DNA of 64,000 nt, taken from Rhizobium rhizogenes NBRC 13257. GTDB taxonomy: Bacteria > Pseudomonadota > Alphaproteobacteria > Rhizobiales > Rhizobiaceae. The number at the start of each line of letters is the position of its first letter. Position 1 is the stretch's first letter. The notes under the pieces were generated by a model that searched no databases, was not told where the DNA came from, and was given only the letters and a program-made list of their open reading frames with translations. Shown here one piece after another: positions 47,246 through 57,202 of this stretch. Position numbers and translations under genes: made by a program. The stretch spans positions 310,001 through 374,000 of the forward strand of contig NZ_BAYX01000007.1 of the NCBI RefSeq assembly GCF_000696095.1, given 5' to 3'.

Positions 47246-48130
47246 ATGCTATACGACCTGTCGCTGCACATGGGCTATATCTACGACGTGCCGGCCAGCG
47301 GCGCGCGCCATATCATGCGCTTGCTGCCGCTGTCGCTTGACAACCGCCAGCGCCTGATTGCCGGCTCGCTGAAAATCTCGCCGCATCCCGACGAGCAATC
47401 GAACTTCACCGATTTTTTCCAGCATCCTACGACCTCGATCCTGGTGCGCAATCACCATGAGAAGCTGGATATCCGCATGCAGGCGCGGGTGCAGGTGGAG
47501 AGCCAGCCCGTCGCCGCCGACTTCTCGCCCGTGCTGGCCAAGCTGCCGGACGAGATCAGCGACTGCTGGACGGTCGACTCTTCCTCGCCGCATCACTTCC
47601 TAGGCATCAGTCCTCGCCTGCCGGAAACACCCGAAATCGCCGATTATGCCCGGCAATGGGCAACGACCAATCTGACGGTCATGCAGATCGCCCATGCCGT
47701 CTGCACCCAGATCCACAAGGATTTCACCTACGACGCCAAAGCGACGACAGTGGAGACCACGCCGAAGGAGGCATTCCGCCTGAAACGCGGCGTCTGCCAG
47801 GATTTCACGCATGTGATGATCATCGCACTGCGCAGCCTCGGCATTCCCGCCGGCTATGTCAGCGGTTTCCTGCGTACCATCCCGCCGCCGGGCAAGGAGC
47901 GGCTGGAAGGCGCCGACGCCATGCATGCCTGGGTGCGCGTCTGGTGCGGCGAAACGGCGGGCTGGATCGAGCTCGACCCGACCAACAACATCCCCGCCGG
48001 CACCGACCACATCGTCGTCGCCTATGGCCGCGACTACTCCGACGTCGCGCCCGTCATCGGCGTGCTGAAAAGCTATGGCAGCCAGAAGACGGTCCAGGCC
48101 GTGGATGTTATTCCACTAAAGCAGCATTAA
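47246..48130 (+). CDS. Transglutaminase-like cysteine protease
   Basis: A 294-residue protein with an N-terminal transglutaminase-N strand domain (YDLSLHMGYIYDVPASGARH) and the catalytic core: Cys184 (KRGVCQDFTHVMI), His227 (AMHAWVRVW), Asp244 (ELDPTNN). It is expected to hydrolyse or transfer amide bonds, the counterpart of the ATP-grasp ligase before it. The ATG at 47246 starts four bases after the ligase stop. An upstream in-frame ATG inside the ligase gene would add unrelated residues. Confidence 0.92.
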   Translation: MLYDLSLHMGYIYDVPASGARHIMRLLPLSLDNRQRLIAGSLKISPHPDEQSNFTDFFQHPTTSILVRNHHEKLDIRMQARVQVESQPVAADFSPVLAKLPDEISDCWTVDSSSPHHFLGISPRLPETPEIADYARQWATTNLTVMQIAHAVCTQIHKDFTYDAKATTVETTPKEAFRLKRGVCQDFTHVMIIALRSLGIPAGYVSGFLRTIPPPGKERLEGADAMHAWVRVWCGETAGWIELDPTNNIPAGTDHIVVAYGRDYSDVAPVIGVLKSYGSQKTVQAVDVIPLKQH

Positions 48131-48235
48131 TTACGCCAGTCGCTAAAAGTCGAACGATCATCTAAACGCCGAGCTTAGATTTCTCGCCGATATTTGCCAC
48201 CATTCTGAGGCTATTACTTCGTTGGGGCGAACGTG

Positions 48236-49498
48236 ATGATCAATGGTTCGGGTAAATTTCGCAGTCTTCTACAACTTATACACGATCGCACGGGCAATTT
48301 CGGCATCCTGACCGCGATTGCCATTCCGGTCGTGGCAGCGACGGCAGGCGTGGCCGTCGATGTCACCAACATGGCCGCGTCCAACAGCCAGTTGCAGCAG
48401 GCGACCGATGCGGCCGCCCTTGCGACGGCAACGGCGCTTGGCAATAAAACCGCGACGACAAGTAACGCTCAGCAATTGGCAACCCAATTCGTGACCGGGC
48501 AGATGTCGAACTATCTTGCAGGCGACGCAAATGCCATCGCCTCGCTCAAGACCGGCACGAGCGCGAGCGTGACACAGACCACTGATTCATCCGGCAATAC
48601 CGGTTATTCGGTCGTCGTGAATGCGTCCTATTCGATGCAGACGAACGGCATGACACGCATGCTGGGCTTCTCCTCGATGAACGTTGCCGCATCGAGCACA
48701 TCGACCAACGGTAGCACCGCTGGCAGCGATTCTTCTTCGGGAACCGGAATAAAGCCGCTGTCGATGTATCTCGTTCTCGACCGCTCCGGCTCGATGGACG
48801 AAGCGACTGATACGGTCAATGCCGAGCAGCCGACGGCGACGTATACCTATTCCTGTACGACCACCAACTCGAGGGGCCAAAAGGTCAACAGCACCTGCAC
48901 GGGCACGAAACCTAATTATTATACAAAGATGCAGTCGCTGAAGATCGCCGTCAGCAATATGGCAGCAGTGCTCAACCAAGCAGATACAAACAGCCAACTC
49001 GTTCGCACCGGCGCTGACTCTTATAATTCTGTCGCCCAGACGCCCACCGCACTGGCCTGGGGTACGAGCGGTGTTACCAAATACGTCAACAACCTCTCGG
49101 CAAGCGGAACGACGAATTCGGCACCGGCCTTCACGGCTGCGGTGACAGCCCTGACATTAGCATCCGGGACACCGGGACTAACAAACGAACAGCTGCAGCA
49201 TAAAAACAAAAACGGTACCGCAGACCCGTCCACATACATCATCTTCATGACAGACGGCGACAACAACGTGCAAAGCGCTGATGCGAATACCAAAATTCAA
49301 TGCGACAAAGCACGCACTGCCGGAATCCACGTCTACACCATCGCCTTCATGGCTCCGCCAAATGGTCAGGCATTGCTGAAGTACTGCGCGACGAGCCCCG
49401 GTGATGCCTACACTCCTCAGAATGCCGCGGATCTGTTCACCACCTTTGAGACAATCACTGAGCAAGCGTCGAAGAGAGCAACACTTCTGACCAGATAA
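48236..49498 (+). CDS. TadG-like pilus assembly protein with von Willebrand A domain
   Basis: A 420-residue protein. The N-terminus has the TadE/TadG signature: a short cytosolic segment, then GNFGILTAIAIPVVAATAGV, one membrane helix, and the VDVTNM-type motif. A Ser/Thr-rich stretch leads to a von Willebrand A domain from about residue 175 with the metal site LVLDRSGSM (Asp182-x-Ser-x-Ser) and FMTDGDNN later. Such proteins anchor or shape Flp pili or interact with the envelope. No other tad gene is close. Codon use is richer in A and T than in neighbours. An ATG at 48236 directly follows GTG 48233. Confidence 0.85.
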   Translation: MINGSGKFRSLLQLIHDRTGNFGILTAIAIPVVAATAGVAVDVTNMAASNSQLQQATDAAALATATALGNKTATTSNAQQLATQFVTGQMSNYLAGDANAIASLKTGTSASVTQTTDSSGNTGYSVVVNASYSMQTNGMTRMLGFSSMNVAASSTSTNGSTAGSDSSSGTGIKPLSMYLVLDRSGSMDEATDTVNAEQPTATYTYSCTTTNSRGQKVNSTCTGTKPNYYTKMQSLKIAVSNMAAVLNQADTNSQLVRTGADSYNSVAQTPTALAWGTSGVTKYVNNLSASGTTNSAPAFTAAVTALTLASGTPGLTNEQLQHKNKNGTADPSTYIIFMTDGDNNVQSADANTKIQCDKARTAGIHVYTIAFMAPPNGQALLKYCATSPGDAYTPQNAADLFTTFETITEQASKRATLLTR

Positions 49499-49546
49499 AG
49501 TCCGCCGTCGGACATACCGGCTACCGCGGATAGACCACAAATACGA

Positions 49547-49577
49547 AAGCCGCTCCGGAGCGATCCGGGCGGCTTTT
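49547..49577 (+). terminator. Terminator of the TadG-like gene
   Basis: AGCCGC-type arms at about 49547-49557 and 49565-49574 with one bulge, followed by five T. It lies 49 bases after the TadG-like stop. From there to the glgP start at 49797 nothing else was found. Confidence 0.8.
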
Positions 49578-49796
49578 TCTTGGCAATCAATCCGCCGATA
49601 AGAGCCGGAAAAACAACCGAAATCAAGTCTTTTCGCTGCCTCGGGAAGGCTGACCCGCTATTTTCACCTCCGCCCGAATTCACCTGTTGCAACAACTTTA
49701 CATCGGTGCGTAAACTGCTAGTTAGACGAGATGGCAATTTGGTTTACTCAGGCATAACATCCTGAATATAAATCACAAATGGCGAGAGTTGATAGT

Positions 49797-52259
49797 ATGA
49801 ATAGCTTGACGAAGGCCAATCTCCCCGCCCCAGCTCCGCGTAGTTCCCGCCCTGAAATCCTCGCGGAGGAAATCATCGAGCGCCTGACCTATCGTATCGG
49901 CAAGGACGCGAAAGTCGCCAAGCCACATGATTGGCTGACGGCAACCATCCTCGTCATCCGCGACCGCGTCATCGACAAATGGATGGAATCGACCCGCAGG
50001 GCCTACGAGACCAACGCCAAGCGCGTCTACTATCTATCGCTCGAATTCCTCATCGGCCGCCTAATGCGCGATGCGGTCTCCAACCTCGGTCTGATGGAGG
50101 AGATCACCAACGCTCTCACCTCGCTCGGCGTCGATATCCGCGTCATCGCCGGCCTAGAGCCCGATGCGGCGCTCGGCAACGGCGGCCTTGGCCGTCTCGC
50201 CGCCTGTTTCATGGAATCGATGGCGACTGTTGAGGTCCCGGCCTATGGCTACGGCATTCGCTACGTCCACGGCCTCTTCCGCCAGCAGATGGCCGACGGC
50301 TGGCAGGTGGAGCTGCCGGAAACCTGGCTCGCCCACGGCAACCCGTGGGAATTCGAGCGCCGGGAAAGCGCCTACGAAATCGGCTTCGGCGGCGCCGTCG
50401 AAACCGTCGGCGGTCACGACGACCAGCCCCGCTATGTCTGGAAGCCGGCCGAGCGCGTCATCGCCGCCGCCTTCGACACGCCCGTCGTCGGCTGGCGCGG
50501 CAACCGCGTCAACACGCTGCGCCTCTGGTCGGCCCAGCCGATCGACCCGATCCTGCTCGACGCCTTCAACGCCGGCGACCATATCGGCGCGCTTCGCGAA
50601 AGCAACAAGGCCGAAAGCCTGACCCGCGTCCTCTATCCGGCCGATGCGACGCCCGCCGGCCAGGAGCTGCGCCTGCGCCAGGAATTCTTCTTCTCCTCAG
50701 CCTCGCTGCAGGACATCCTGCGCCGCCATCTGCAACAATATGACGACCTGAACAATCTGGCCGACAAGGTCGCGATCCAGCTCAACGACACCCACCCGGC
50801 CGTCTCCATCGCCGAAATGATGCGCCTGCTGGTCGACGTTCATGGCATGGAATTCGAACAAGCCTGGGATATCACCCGCAATACCTTCGGCTACACCAAC
50901 CACACGCTTCTGCCCGAGGCGCTGGAAAGCTGGCCGGTGCCGCTGTTCGAACGGCTGCTGCCGCGGCACATGCAGATCATCTATACGATCAACGCCAAGA
51001 TCCTGCTCGAGGCTCGCAAGACCCGCAATTTCAGCGACGGCGAAATCCGCTCGATCTCGCTGATCGACGAGAACGGCGACCGGCGCGTGCGTATGGGCAA
51101 TCTCGCCTTCGTCGGCTCTCACTCGATCAACGGCGTTTCGGCACTGCATACCGACCTGATGAAGGTCACTGTGTTTGCCGACCTGCACAAGCTCTATCCG
51201 GACCGCATCAACAACAAGACCAACGGCATCACGCCGCGCCGCTGGCTGATGCAGTGTAATCCGGGCCTCACCGGCCTCATCCGTGAGACTATCGGCGACG
51301 AGTTCCTCGATGACGCCGAAAAGCTGAAGCCACTCGACAAATTCGCTCGCGACAGCGCCTTCCAGGAAAAATTCGCCGCCATCAAACGCGCCAACAAGGT
51401 GCAGCTTTCCAATCTGGTCGCCAGCCGCATGGGCATCAAGCTAGATCCCAACGCGATGTTCGACATCCAGATCAAGCGCATCCACGAATACAAGCGCCAG
51501 CTTCTCAACATCATCGAGACGGTGGCACTCTACGACCAGATCCGCTCGCATCCGGAGCTTGACTGGCAGCCGCGCGTAAAACTCTTCGCGGGCAAGGCGG
51601 CACCGAGCTATCACAACGCCAAGCTGATCATCAAGCTGATCAACGACGTCGCCCGCGTCATCAACAATGACCCGTCGGTGCGCGGCCTGCTGAAGGTCGT
51701 CTTCGTGCCGAACTACAACGTCTCGCTCGCTGAAATCATGGTTCCGGCCGCCGACCTCTCCGAGCAGATCTCGACCGCCGGCATGGAAGCATCCGGCACC
51801 GGCAACATGAAATTCGGCCTCAACGGCGCACTGACCATCGGCACACTCGACGGCGCCAATGTCGAGATGCGCGACAATGTCGGCGAGGACAATATCGTCA
51901 TCTTCGGCCTGACGGCCGACGAAGTCGCCAATCTGCGTAGCGACGGCCACGATCCCCGCGCCGTTATCGCGCGCTCGCGCGAGCTGGCGCAGGCGCTAGA
52001 TGCCATCGCTTCCGGCGTTTTCTCGCCGGATGACCGCACCCGCTATGCTGGCCTGATCGACGGCATCTACACCCACGACTGGTTCATGGTCGCGGCCGAT
52101 TTCGATGCCTATGCCGCAGCCCAGCGCGAGGTTGATACCCTCTGGGCCAAGCCCTCCGAATGGTACACCAAGACGATCAACAACACCGCTCGCATGGGCT
52201 GGTTCTCCTCCGATCGGACGATCCGTCAATATGCCAAGGAAATTTGGAGAGCCGGATGA
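49797..52259 (+). CDS. glgP: Glycogen phosphorylase
   Basis: An 820-residue PLP enzyme that releases glucose 1-phosphate from the non-reducing ends of glycogen. Family segments: YYLSLEFLIGRLMRDAV, ALGNGGLGRLAACFMESMA, YGYGIRYVHGLF, LNDTHPAVSIAEMMRLL, FDIQIKRIHEYKRQLLN and the PLP-lysine region SGTGNMKFGLNGALTIGT. Start at 49797 (MNSLTKANLPAPAPRSS) with GGCGAGAG upstream gives the usual length; an ATG 18 bases earlier lacks such a site. Its TGA overlaps the glgB ATG by four bases (ATGA), showing translational coupling. First gene of the glycogen operon. Confidence 0.97.
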   Translation: MNSLTKANLPAPAPRSSRPEILAEEIIERLTYRIGKDAKVAKPHDWLTATILVIRDRVIDKWMESTRRAYETNAKRVYYLSLEFLIGRLMRDAVSNLGLMEEITNALTSLGVDIRVIAGLEPDAALGNGGLGRLAACFMESMATVEVPAYGYGIRYVHGLFRQQMADGWQVELPETWLAHGNPWEFERRESAYEIGFGGAVETVGGHDDQPRYVWKPAERVIAAAFDTPVVGWRGNRVNTLRLWSAQPIDPILLDAFNAGDHIGALRESNKAESLTRVLYPADATPAGQELRLRQEFFFSSASLQDILRRHLQQYDDLNNLADKVAIQLNDTHPAVSIAEMMRLLVDVHGMEFEQAWDITRNTFGYTNHTLLPEALESWPVPLFERLLPRHMQIIYTINAKILLEARKTRNFSDGEIRSISLIDENGDRRVRMGNLAFVGSHSINGVSALHTDLMKVTVFADLHKLYPDRINNKTNGITPRRWLMQCNPGLTGLIRETIGDEFLDDAEKLKPLDKFARDSAFQEKFAAIKRANKVQLSNLVASRMGIKLDPNAMFDIQIKRIHEYKRQLLNIIETVALYDQIRSHPELDWQPRVKLFAGKAAPSYHNAKLIIKLINDVARVINNDPSVRGLLKVVFVPNYNVSLAEIMVPAADLSEQISTAGMEASGTGNMKFGLNGALTIGTLDGANVEMRDNVGEDNIVIFGLTADEVANLRSDGHDPRAVIARSRELAQALDAIASGVFSPDDRTRYAGLIDGIYTHDWFMVAADFDAYAAAQREVDTLWAKPSEWYTKTINNTARMGWFSSDRTIRQYAKEIWRAG

Positions 52260-54463
52260 AGAAGCCGAAAAGACCCGTTGACGGCATAGCCTTGAGGGAC
52301 ATTTCGGCAGACGAGATTGCTGCAATTCTCGCAGGCACCCATTCCGATCCGTTCGCCGTTCTCGGCGTGCACAAGACGGAAGACGGCTTCATCGCCCGTT
52401 GTTTCATTCTGGGCGCCGAAGCCGTCACCGCCATGGCGCTCGACGGCACCGTCATCGGCGAACTGGATTGCCTCGACCCGGCCGGCTTCTTTGCCGGCAA
52501 CGTCAAAATCACCAAGCTGCAGCCGGTCCGGTATCGCGCCCGGCGCGGCGACGTCGAATGGGCGGTGACGGACCCCTATAGCTTCGGTCCGGTCCTTGGC
52601 CCGATGGATGACTATTTCCTGCGTGAAGGCACGCATCTGCGCCTGTTCGACAAGATGGGCGCACACCCGATAAAACACGAAGGCGTCCAGGGCTTTCACT
52701 TCGCCGTCTGGGCGCCGAATGCGCAGCGCGTTTCGGTGGTCGGCGATTTCAACGGCTGGGACGGCCGCCGGCATGTCATGCGCTTTCGCTCCGACGCCGG
52801 TATCTGGGAGATCTTCGCACCGGATGTTCCCGCCGGCATTGCCTACAAGTTCGAAATCCGTGGCCATGACGGCGTGTTGCTGCCGCTGAAGGCCGATCCC
52901 TTCGCCCGCCGCAGCGAACTTCGCCCGAAGACCGCCTCGGTCACCGCCAACGAGATGACCCAGGTCTGGGAGGACACGGCCCATCGCGAGCATTGGGCAA
53001 GCGTCGATCAGCGCCGCCAGCCGATCTCGATCTATGAGGTGCATGCCGGCTCCTGGCAGCGTCGCGACGACGGATCGATGCTGTCCTGGGACGAGCTTGC
53101 CTCGCGCCTCATCCCCTATTGCGTCGACATGGGCTTCACCCATATCGAGCTCATGCCGATCACCGAGCATCCCTATGATCCGTCCTGGGGCTATCAGACC
53201 ACCGGCCTCTATGCGCCAACGGCCCGCTTCGGCGAACCGGAAGGCTTTGCGCGCTTCGTCAACGGCTGTCACAAGGTCGGCATCGGCGTCCTTCTCGACT
53301 GGGTGCCGGCGCATTTCCCGACCGACGAACACGGCCTGCGCCGGTTCGACGGCACTGCCCTTTACGAGCATGAAGACCCACGCAAGGGCTTTCATCCCGA
53401 CTGGAACACGGCGATCTACAATTTCGGCCGTACCGAAGTGCTCGCCTACTTGCAGAACAACGCGCTCTACTGGGCCGAGAAATTCCATCTCGACGGCGTG
53501 CGCGTCGATGCCGTCGCCTCGATGCTCTACCTCGACTATTCCCGCAAGCACGGCGAATGGATCCCGAACGAGTATGGCGGCAACGAGAACCTGGAAGCCG
53601 TTCGCTTCCTGCAATCGATGAACAGCAGGCTCTATGGCGCCCATCCCGGCGTCATGACCATTGCCGAGGAATCGACCTCCTGGCCGAAGGTGTCCCAGCC
53701 TGTCCACGAAGGCGGCCTCGGCTTCGGCTTCAAGTGGAACATGGGCTTCATGCACGACACGCTGAGCTATCTCGCCCGCGACCATGTTCACCGCAAGTAT
53801 CACCACAACGAGCTGACCTTCGGCCTGATCTACGCCTTTTCGGAAAACTTCGTCCTGCCGCTCTCCCATGACGAAGTGGTGCACGGCAAGGGATCGCTGA
53901 TCGCCAAGATGGCGGGCGACGACTGGCAGAAGTTCGCCAATCTGCGTGCCTACTACGCCTTCATGTGGGGTTATCCCGGCAAGAAGCTGTTGTTCATGGG
54001 CCAGGAATTCGCGCAGTGGAGCGAGTGGAGCGAAGAGCGCGCGCTGGACTGGAACCTGCTGCAATACCGCATGCATGAGGGCATGCGGCGACTGGTGCGC
54101 GATCTCAACTTCACCTATCGCAGCAAGCCGGCCCTGCATGCCCGCGACTGCGAGGGTGAAGGTTTCGAATGGCTGATCGTCGACGATTTCGAAAACTCGG
54201 TCTTTGCCTGGCTGCGCAAGGCGCCCGGCGAAAAGCCGGTGGCGGTCATCACCAATTTCACGCCGGTCTACCGGGAGAACTACGCTTTGCGCCTGCCGGC
54301 TGAGGGACGGTGGCGCGAAATACTGAATACCGATGCCGACATTTATGGCGGCAGCGGCAAGGGGAATGGCGGGCGCGTCCAGGCCGTCAGCGCCGGCGGC
54401 AGCATACATGCAACAATAACGCTGCCGCCGCTGGCAACCATCATGCTCGAACCGGAATTTTAA
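52256..54463 (+). CDS. glgB: 1,4-alpha-glucan branching enzyme
   Basis: A 735-residue glycoside hydrolase 13 enzyme that transfers glucan segments to make alpha-1,6 branches. Two N-terminal beta-sandwich domains (FAVLGVHKTEDG and FHFAVWAPNAQRVSVVGDFN, the CBM48 motif) precede the catalytic barrel: GVLLDWVPAHFPTDEHGL, GVRVDAVASMLYLDYSRK with the nucleophile Asp, ITIAEESTSW (here TIAEESTSW) with the acid Glu, and PLSHDEVVHGKGSL. ATG 52256 overlaps the glgP stop. A longer upstream frame from 52160 is a shadow of glgP. Confidence 0.97.
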   Translation: MKKPKRPVDGIALRDISADEIAAILAGTHSDPFAVLGVHKTEDGFIARCFILGAEAVTAMALDGTVIGELDCLDPAGFFAGNVKITKLQPVRYRARRGDVEWAVTDPYSFGPVLGPMDDYFLREGTHLRLFDKMGAHPIKHEGVQGFHFAVWAPNAQRVSVVGDFNGWDGRRHVMRFRSDAGIWEIFAPDVPAGIAYKFEIRGHDGVLLPLKADPFARRSELRPKTASVTANEMTQVWEDTAHREHWASVDQRRQPISIYEVHAGSWQRRDDGSMLSWDELASRLIPYCVDMGFTHIELMPITEHPYDPSWGYQTTGLYAPTARFGEPEGFARFVNGCHKVGIGVLLDWVPAHFPTDEHGLRRFDGTALYEHEDPRKGFHPDWNTAIYNFGRTEVLAYLQNNALYWAEKFHLDGVRVDAVASMLYLDYSRKHGEWIPNEYGGNENLEAVRFLQSMNSRLYGAHPGVMTIAEESTSWPKVSQPVHEGGLGFGFKWNMGFMHDTLSYLARDHVHRKYHHNELTFGLIYAFSENFVLPLSHDEVVHGKGSLIAKMAGDDWQKFANLRAYYAFMWGYPGKKLLFMGQEFAQWSEWSEERALDWNLLQYRMHEGMRRLVRDLNFTYRSKPALHARDCEGEGFEWLIVDDFENSVFAWLRKAPGEKPVAVITNFTPVYRENYALRLPAEGRWREILNTDADIYGGSGKGNGGRVQAVSAGGSIHATITLPPLATIMLEPEF

Positions 54464-54489
54464 GACCATTACGGACAGGGAGGAATGAA

Positions 54490-55752
54490 ATGGTAGAAAA
54501 ACGCTTTCAGCCGCTGGCGCGCGACGCCATGGCCTACGTTCTTGCCGGGGGCCGTGGCAGCCGCCTGAAGGAACTAACCGATCGCCGCGCCAAGCCGGCC
54601 GTCTATTTCGGCGGCAAGACCCGCATCATCGATTTTGCGCTCTCGAACGCACTTAATTCCGGTATCCGGCGCATCGGCGTAGCGACCCAGTATAAGGCGC
54701 ACTCGCTGATCCGTCACATGCAGCGCGGCTGGAACTTCTTCCGCCCGGAGCGAAACGAAAGCTTCGATATCCTGCCCGCCTCCCAGCGCGTTTCCGAAAC
54801 GCAATGGTATGAAGGCACGGCCGACGCCGTTTACCAGAACATCGACATCATCGAGCCCTACGGCCCGGAATACATGGTCATCCTTGCCGGCGACCATATC
54901 TACAAGATGGACTATGAGTGGATGCTGCAGCAGCACGTCGATTCCGGTGCCGAAGTCACCATCGGCTGCCTGGAAGTGCCGCGCATGGAAGCCGTCGGCT
55001 TCGGTGTCATGCATGTCGACGAGAAGGACCAGATCATCGACTTCGTCGAGAAGCCAGCCGACCCGCCCGGCATTCCCGGCAATCCGGATTTCGCGCTGGC
55101 CTCGATGGGCATCTACGTCTTCCACACCAAATTCCTGATCGAATGCCTGAAGCGCGATGCGGCCGACCCGAACTCCAGCCGCGACTTCGGCAAGGATATC
55201 ATCCCCTACATCGTCAAGAACGGCAAAGCCGTCGCCCACCGCTTCGCGCAGTCCTGCGTTCGCTCCGATTTCGAGCGCGAAGCCTATTGGCGCGACGTCG
55301 GTACGATCGATGCCTATTGGCAGGCCAATATCGACCTGACCGCCGTGGTGCCCGAGCTCGACATCTACGACAAGTCCTGGCCGATCTGGACCTATGCGGA
55401 AATCAGCCCGCCGGCCAAGTTCGTCCATGACGACGAGAACCGCCGTGGTTCCGCCGTCTCCTCCGTCGTTGCCGGCGATTGCATCATCTCCGGCGCCAGC
55501 CTGTCGAACAGCCTGCTGTTTACCGGCGTGCGTGCCAACTCCTATTCCAAGCTGGAAGGAGCCGTGGTGCTGCCGAGCGTCAAGGTCGGTCGTCACGCTC
55601 AGTTGAAGAATGTCGTCATCGACCACGGCGTCAATATCCCGGAAGGCCTGGTGGTCGGCGAGGATCCGCAACTCGACGCCAAGCGTTTCCGCCGAACGGA
55701 AAGCGGTATCTGCCTGATCACGCAAACGATGATCGACAAGCTGGATATCTGA
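54490..55752 (+). CDS. glgC: Glucose-1-phosphate adenylyltransferase
   Basis: A 420-residue enzyme making ADP-glucose from ATP and glucose 1-phosphate, the committed and normally allosterically controlled step of glycogen synthesis. Segments: AYVLAGGRGSRLKELTDRRA (catalytic loop), KPAVYFGGKTRIIDFALSN, the substrate region YGPEYMVILAGDHIYKMDY, FVEKPADPP and RDFGKDIIPY, then a left-handed beta-helix tail with hexapeptide-like repeats. GGGAGGAATGAA is a strong ribosome-binding site before ATG 54490; the frame extending to 54310 is rejected. It starts 26 bases after glgB. Confidence 0.97.
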   Translation: MVEKRFQPLARDAMAYVLAGGRGSRLKELTDRRAKPAVYFGGKTRIIDFALSNALNSGIRRIGVATQYKAHSLIRHMQRGWNFFRPERNESFDILPASQRVSETQWYEGTADAVYQNIDIIEPYGPEYMVILAGDHIYKMDYEWMLQQHVDSGAEVTIGCLEVPRMEAVGFGVMHVDEKDQIIDFVEKPADPPGIPGNPDFALASMGIYVFHTKFLIECLKRDAADPNSSRDFGKDIIPYIVKNGKAVAHRFAQSCVRSDFEREAYWRDVGTIDAYWQANIDLTAVVPELDIYDKSWPIWTYAEISPPAKFVHDDENRRGSAVSSVVAGDCIISGASLSNSLLFTGVRANSYSKLEGAVVLPSVKVGRHAQLKNVVIDHGVNIPEGLVVGEDPQLDAKRFRRTESGICLITQTMIDKLDI

Positions 55753-55755
55753 CAG

Positions 55756-57198
55756 ATGAAAGTTCTTTCGGTTTCATCCGAAGTCTTCCCTTTGATCAAG
55801 ACAGGGGGCCTGGCCGATGTGGCCGGCGCCCTGCCTGGCGCGCTTAATCCTCATGGTATCGAAACGAAGACCCTGATCCCCGGTTATCCCGCGGTCATGA
55901 AGGTCATCCGCAATCCGGTGGCCCGCCTCGAATTCGCTGACCTGCTCGGCGAAAAGGCGACGGTCTTCGAAGTCGAGCACAGCGGCATGTCCTTCCTCGT
56001 GCTCGACGCCCCGGCCTATTACAACCGCACCGGCGGCCCCTATGTCGACGCCACCGGCAAGGATTATCCCGATAACTGGCAGCGTTTTGCCGCCCTGTCG
56101 CTTGCCGGCGCGGAAATTGCCGCCGGCCAGATGCCCGGCTGGCAGCCGGATCTGGTGCATGTGCACGACTGGCAATCGGCCCTGGTGCCGGTTTACATGC
56201 GCTACGCGCCGACGCCGGAGCTGCCGAGCGTGCTCACCATCCACAACATCGCCTTCCAGGGCCAGTTCGGCCCAAGCATCTTCCCCGGTCTGCGCCTGCC
56301 CGCACACGCCTACTCCATGCAAGGTATCGAATATTACGGCGATATTGGCTTCCTCAAAGGTGGCCTGCAGACGGCCCATGCGCTGACGACCGTCAGCCCT
56401 TCCTATGCCGGGGAGATCCTGACGCCGGAATTCGGCATGGGGCTGGAAGGGGTCATCGCCAGCCGCGCCGCCAGCCTCCACGGAATCGTCAACGGCATCG
56501 ACGACGGCATCTGGAACCCCGAAACCGATCCAATGATCGCCCGGACCTATGGGGCCTCGACGCTGAAGGACCGCGCCATCAATCGCAAGCAGGTGGTCGA
56601 ACATTTCGGCCTGGACGACGATGACGGCCCGATTTTCTGCGTCGTCAGCCGGCTGACCTGGCAGAAGGGCATGGACCTGCTCGCCAGCATTTCCAGCGAG
56701 ATCGTCGCCATGGGCGGCAAGCTCGCCATTCTCGGGGCCGGCGACGCCGCCCTCGAAGGCGCGCTCTTTGCCGCCGCCGGTCGCCATCGCGGCCGCGTCG
56801 GTGTTTCCGCCGGCTACAACGAAGCGATGTCGCATCTTATGCAGGCCGGTTGCGACGCCATCATCATTCCCTCCCGCTTCGAACCCTGTGGCCTCACGCA
56901 ACTTTATGGTTTAAGATATGGCTGCGTGCCAATCGTTGCGCGTACGGGTGGTCTCAACGATACGATCATCGACGCCAACCATGCCGCGCTGCAGGCGAAG
57001 GTCGCAACCGGCATTCAATTTTCGCCCGTCACCGCCGAAGGACTACTGCAAGCCATCCGCCGCGCCATATACCTTTTCCAGGACCGAAAGGTCTGGACGC
57101 AGATGCAAAAGCAGGGCATGAAATCCGACGTATCCTGGGGTAAGAGCGCAGAACGCTACGCGGCTCTCTACTCCAGACTTGTCTCGAGAGGCGCTTAA
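55756..57198 (+). CDS. glgA: Glycogen synthase (ADP-glucose)
   Basis: A 480-residue GT5 glycosyltransferase that adds glucose from ADP-glucose to the glycogen chain. The N-terminal VSSEVFPLIKTGGLADVAGA carries the KTGGL substrate loop. HVHDWQSALVPVYMRY, VNGIDDGIWNPETDP and the C-terminal IIPSRFEPCGLTQLYGLRYG, with the ADP-binding Glu, confirm the GT-B fold. It begins three bases after the glgC stop, so the two are translated together. Length is normal. Confidence 0.97.
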   Translation: MKVLSVSSEVFPLIKTGGLADVAGALPGALNPHGIETKTLIPGYPAVMKVIRNPVARLEFADLLGEKATVFEVEHSGMSFLVLDAPAYYNRTGGPYVDATGKDYPDNWQRFAALSLAGAEIAAGQMPGWQPDLVHVHDWQSALVPVYMRYAPTPELPSVLTIHNIAFQGQFGPSIFPGLRLPAHAYSMQGIEYYGDIGFLKGGLQTAHALTTVSPSYAGEILTPEFGMGLEGVIASRAASLHGIVNGIDDGIWNPETDPMIARTYGASTLKDRAINRKQVVEHFGLDDDDGPIFCVVSRLTWQKGMDLLASISSEIVAMGGKLAILGAGDAALEGALFAAAGRHRGRVGVSAGYNEAMSHLMQAGCDAIIIPSRFEPCGLTQLYGLRYGCVPIVARTGGLNDTIIDANHAALQAKVATGIQFSPVTAEGLLQAIRRAIYLFQDRKVWTQMQKQGMKSDVSWGKSAERYAALYSRLVSRGA

Positions 57199-57202
57199 CC
57201 CG

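Noticed and set aside
52226..54469. A 747-codon minus-strand frame over glgB
   Set aside because: Antisense shadow of a certain gene; composition biased and no domain seen.
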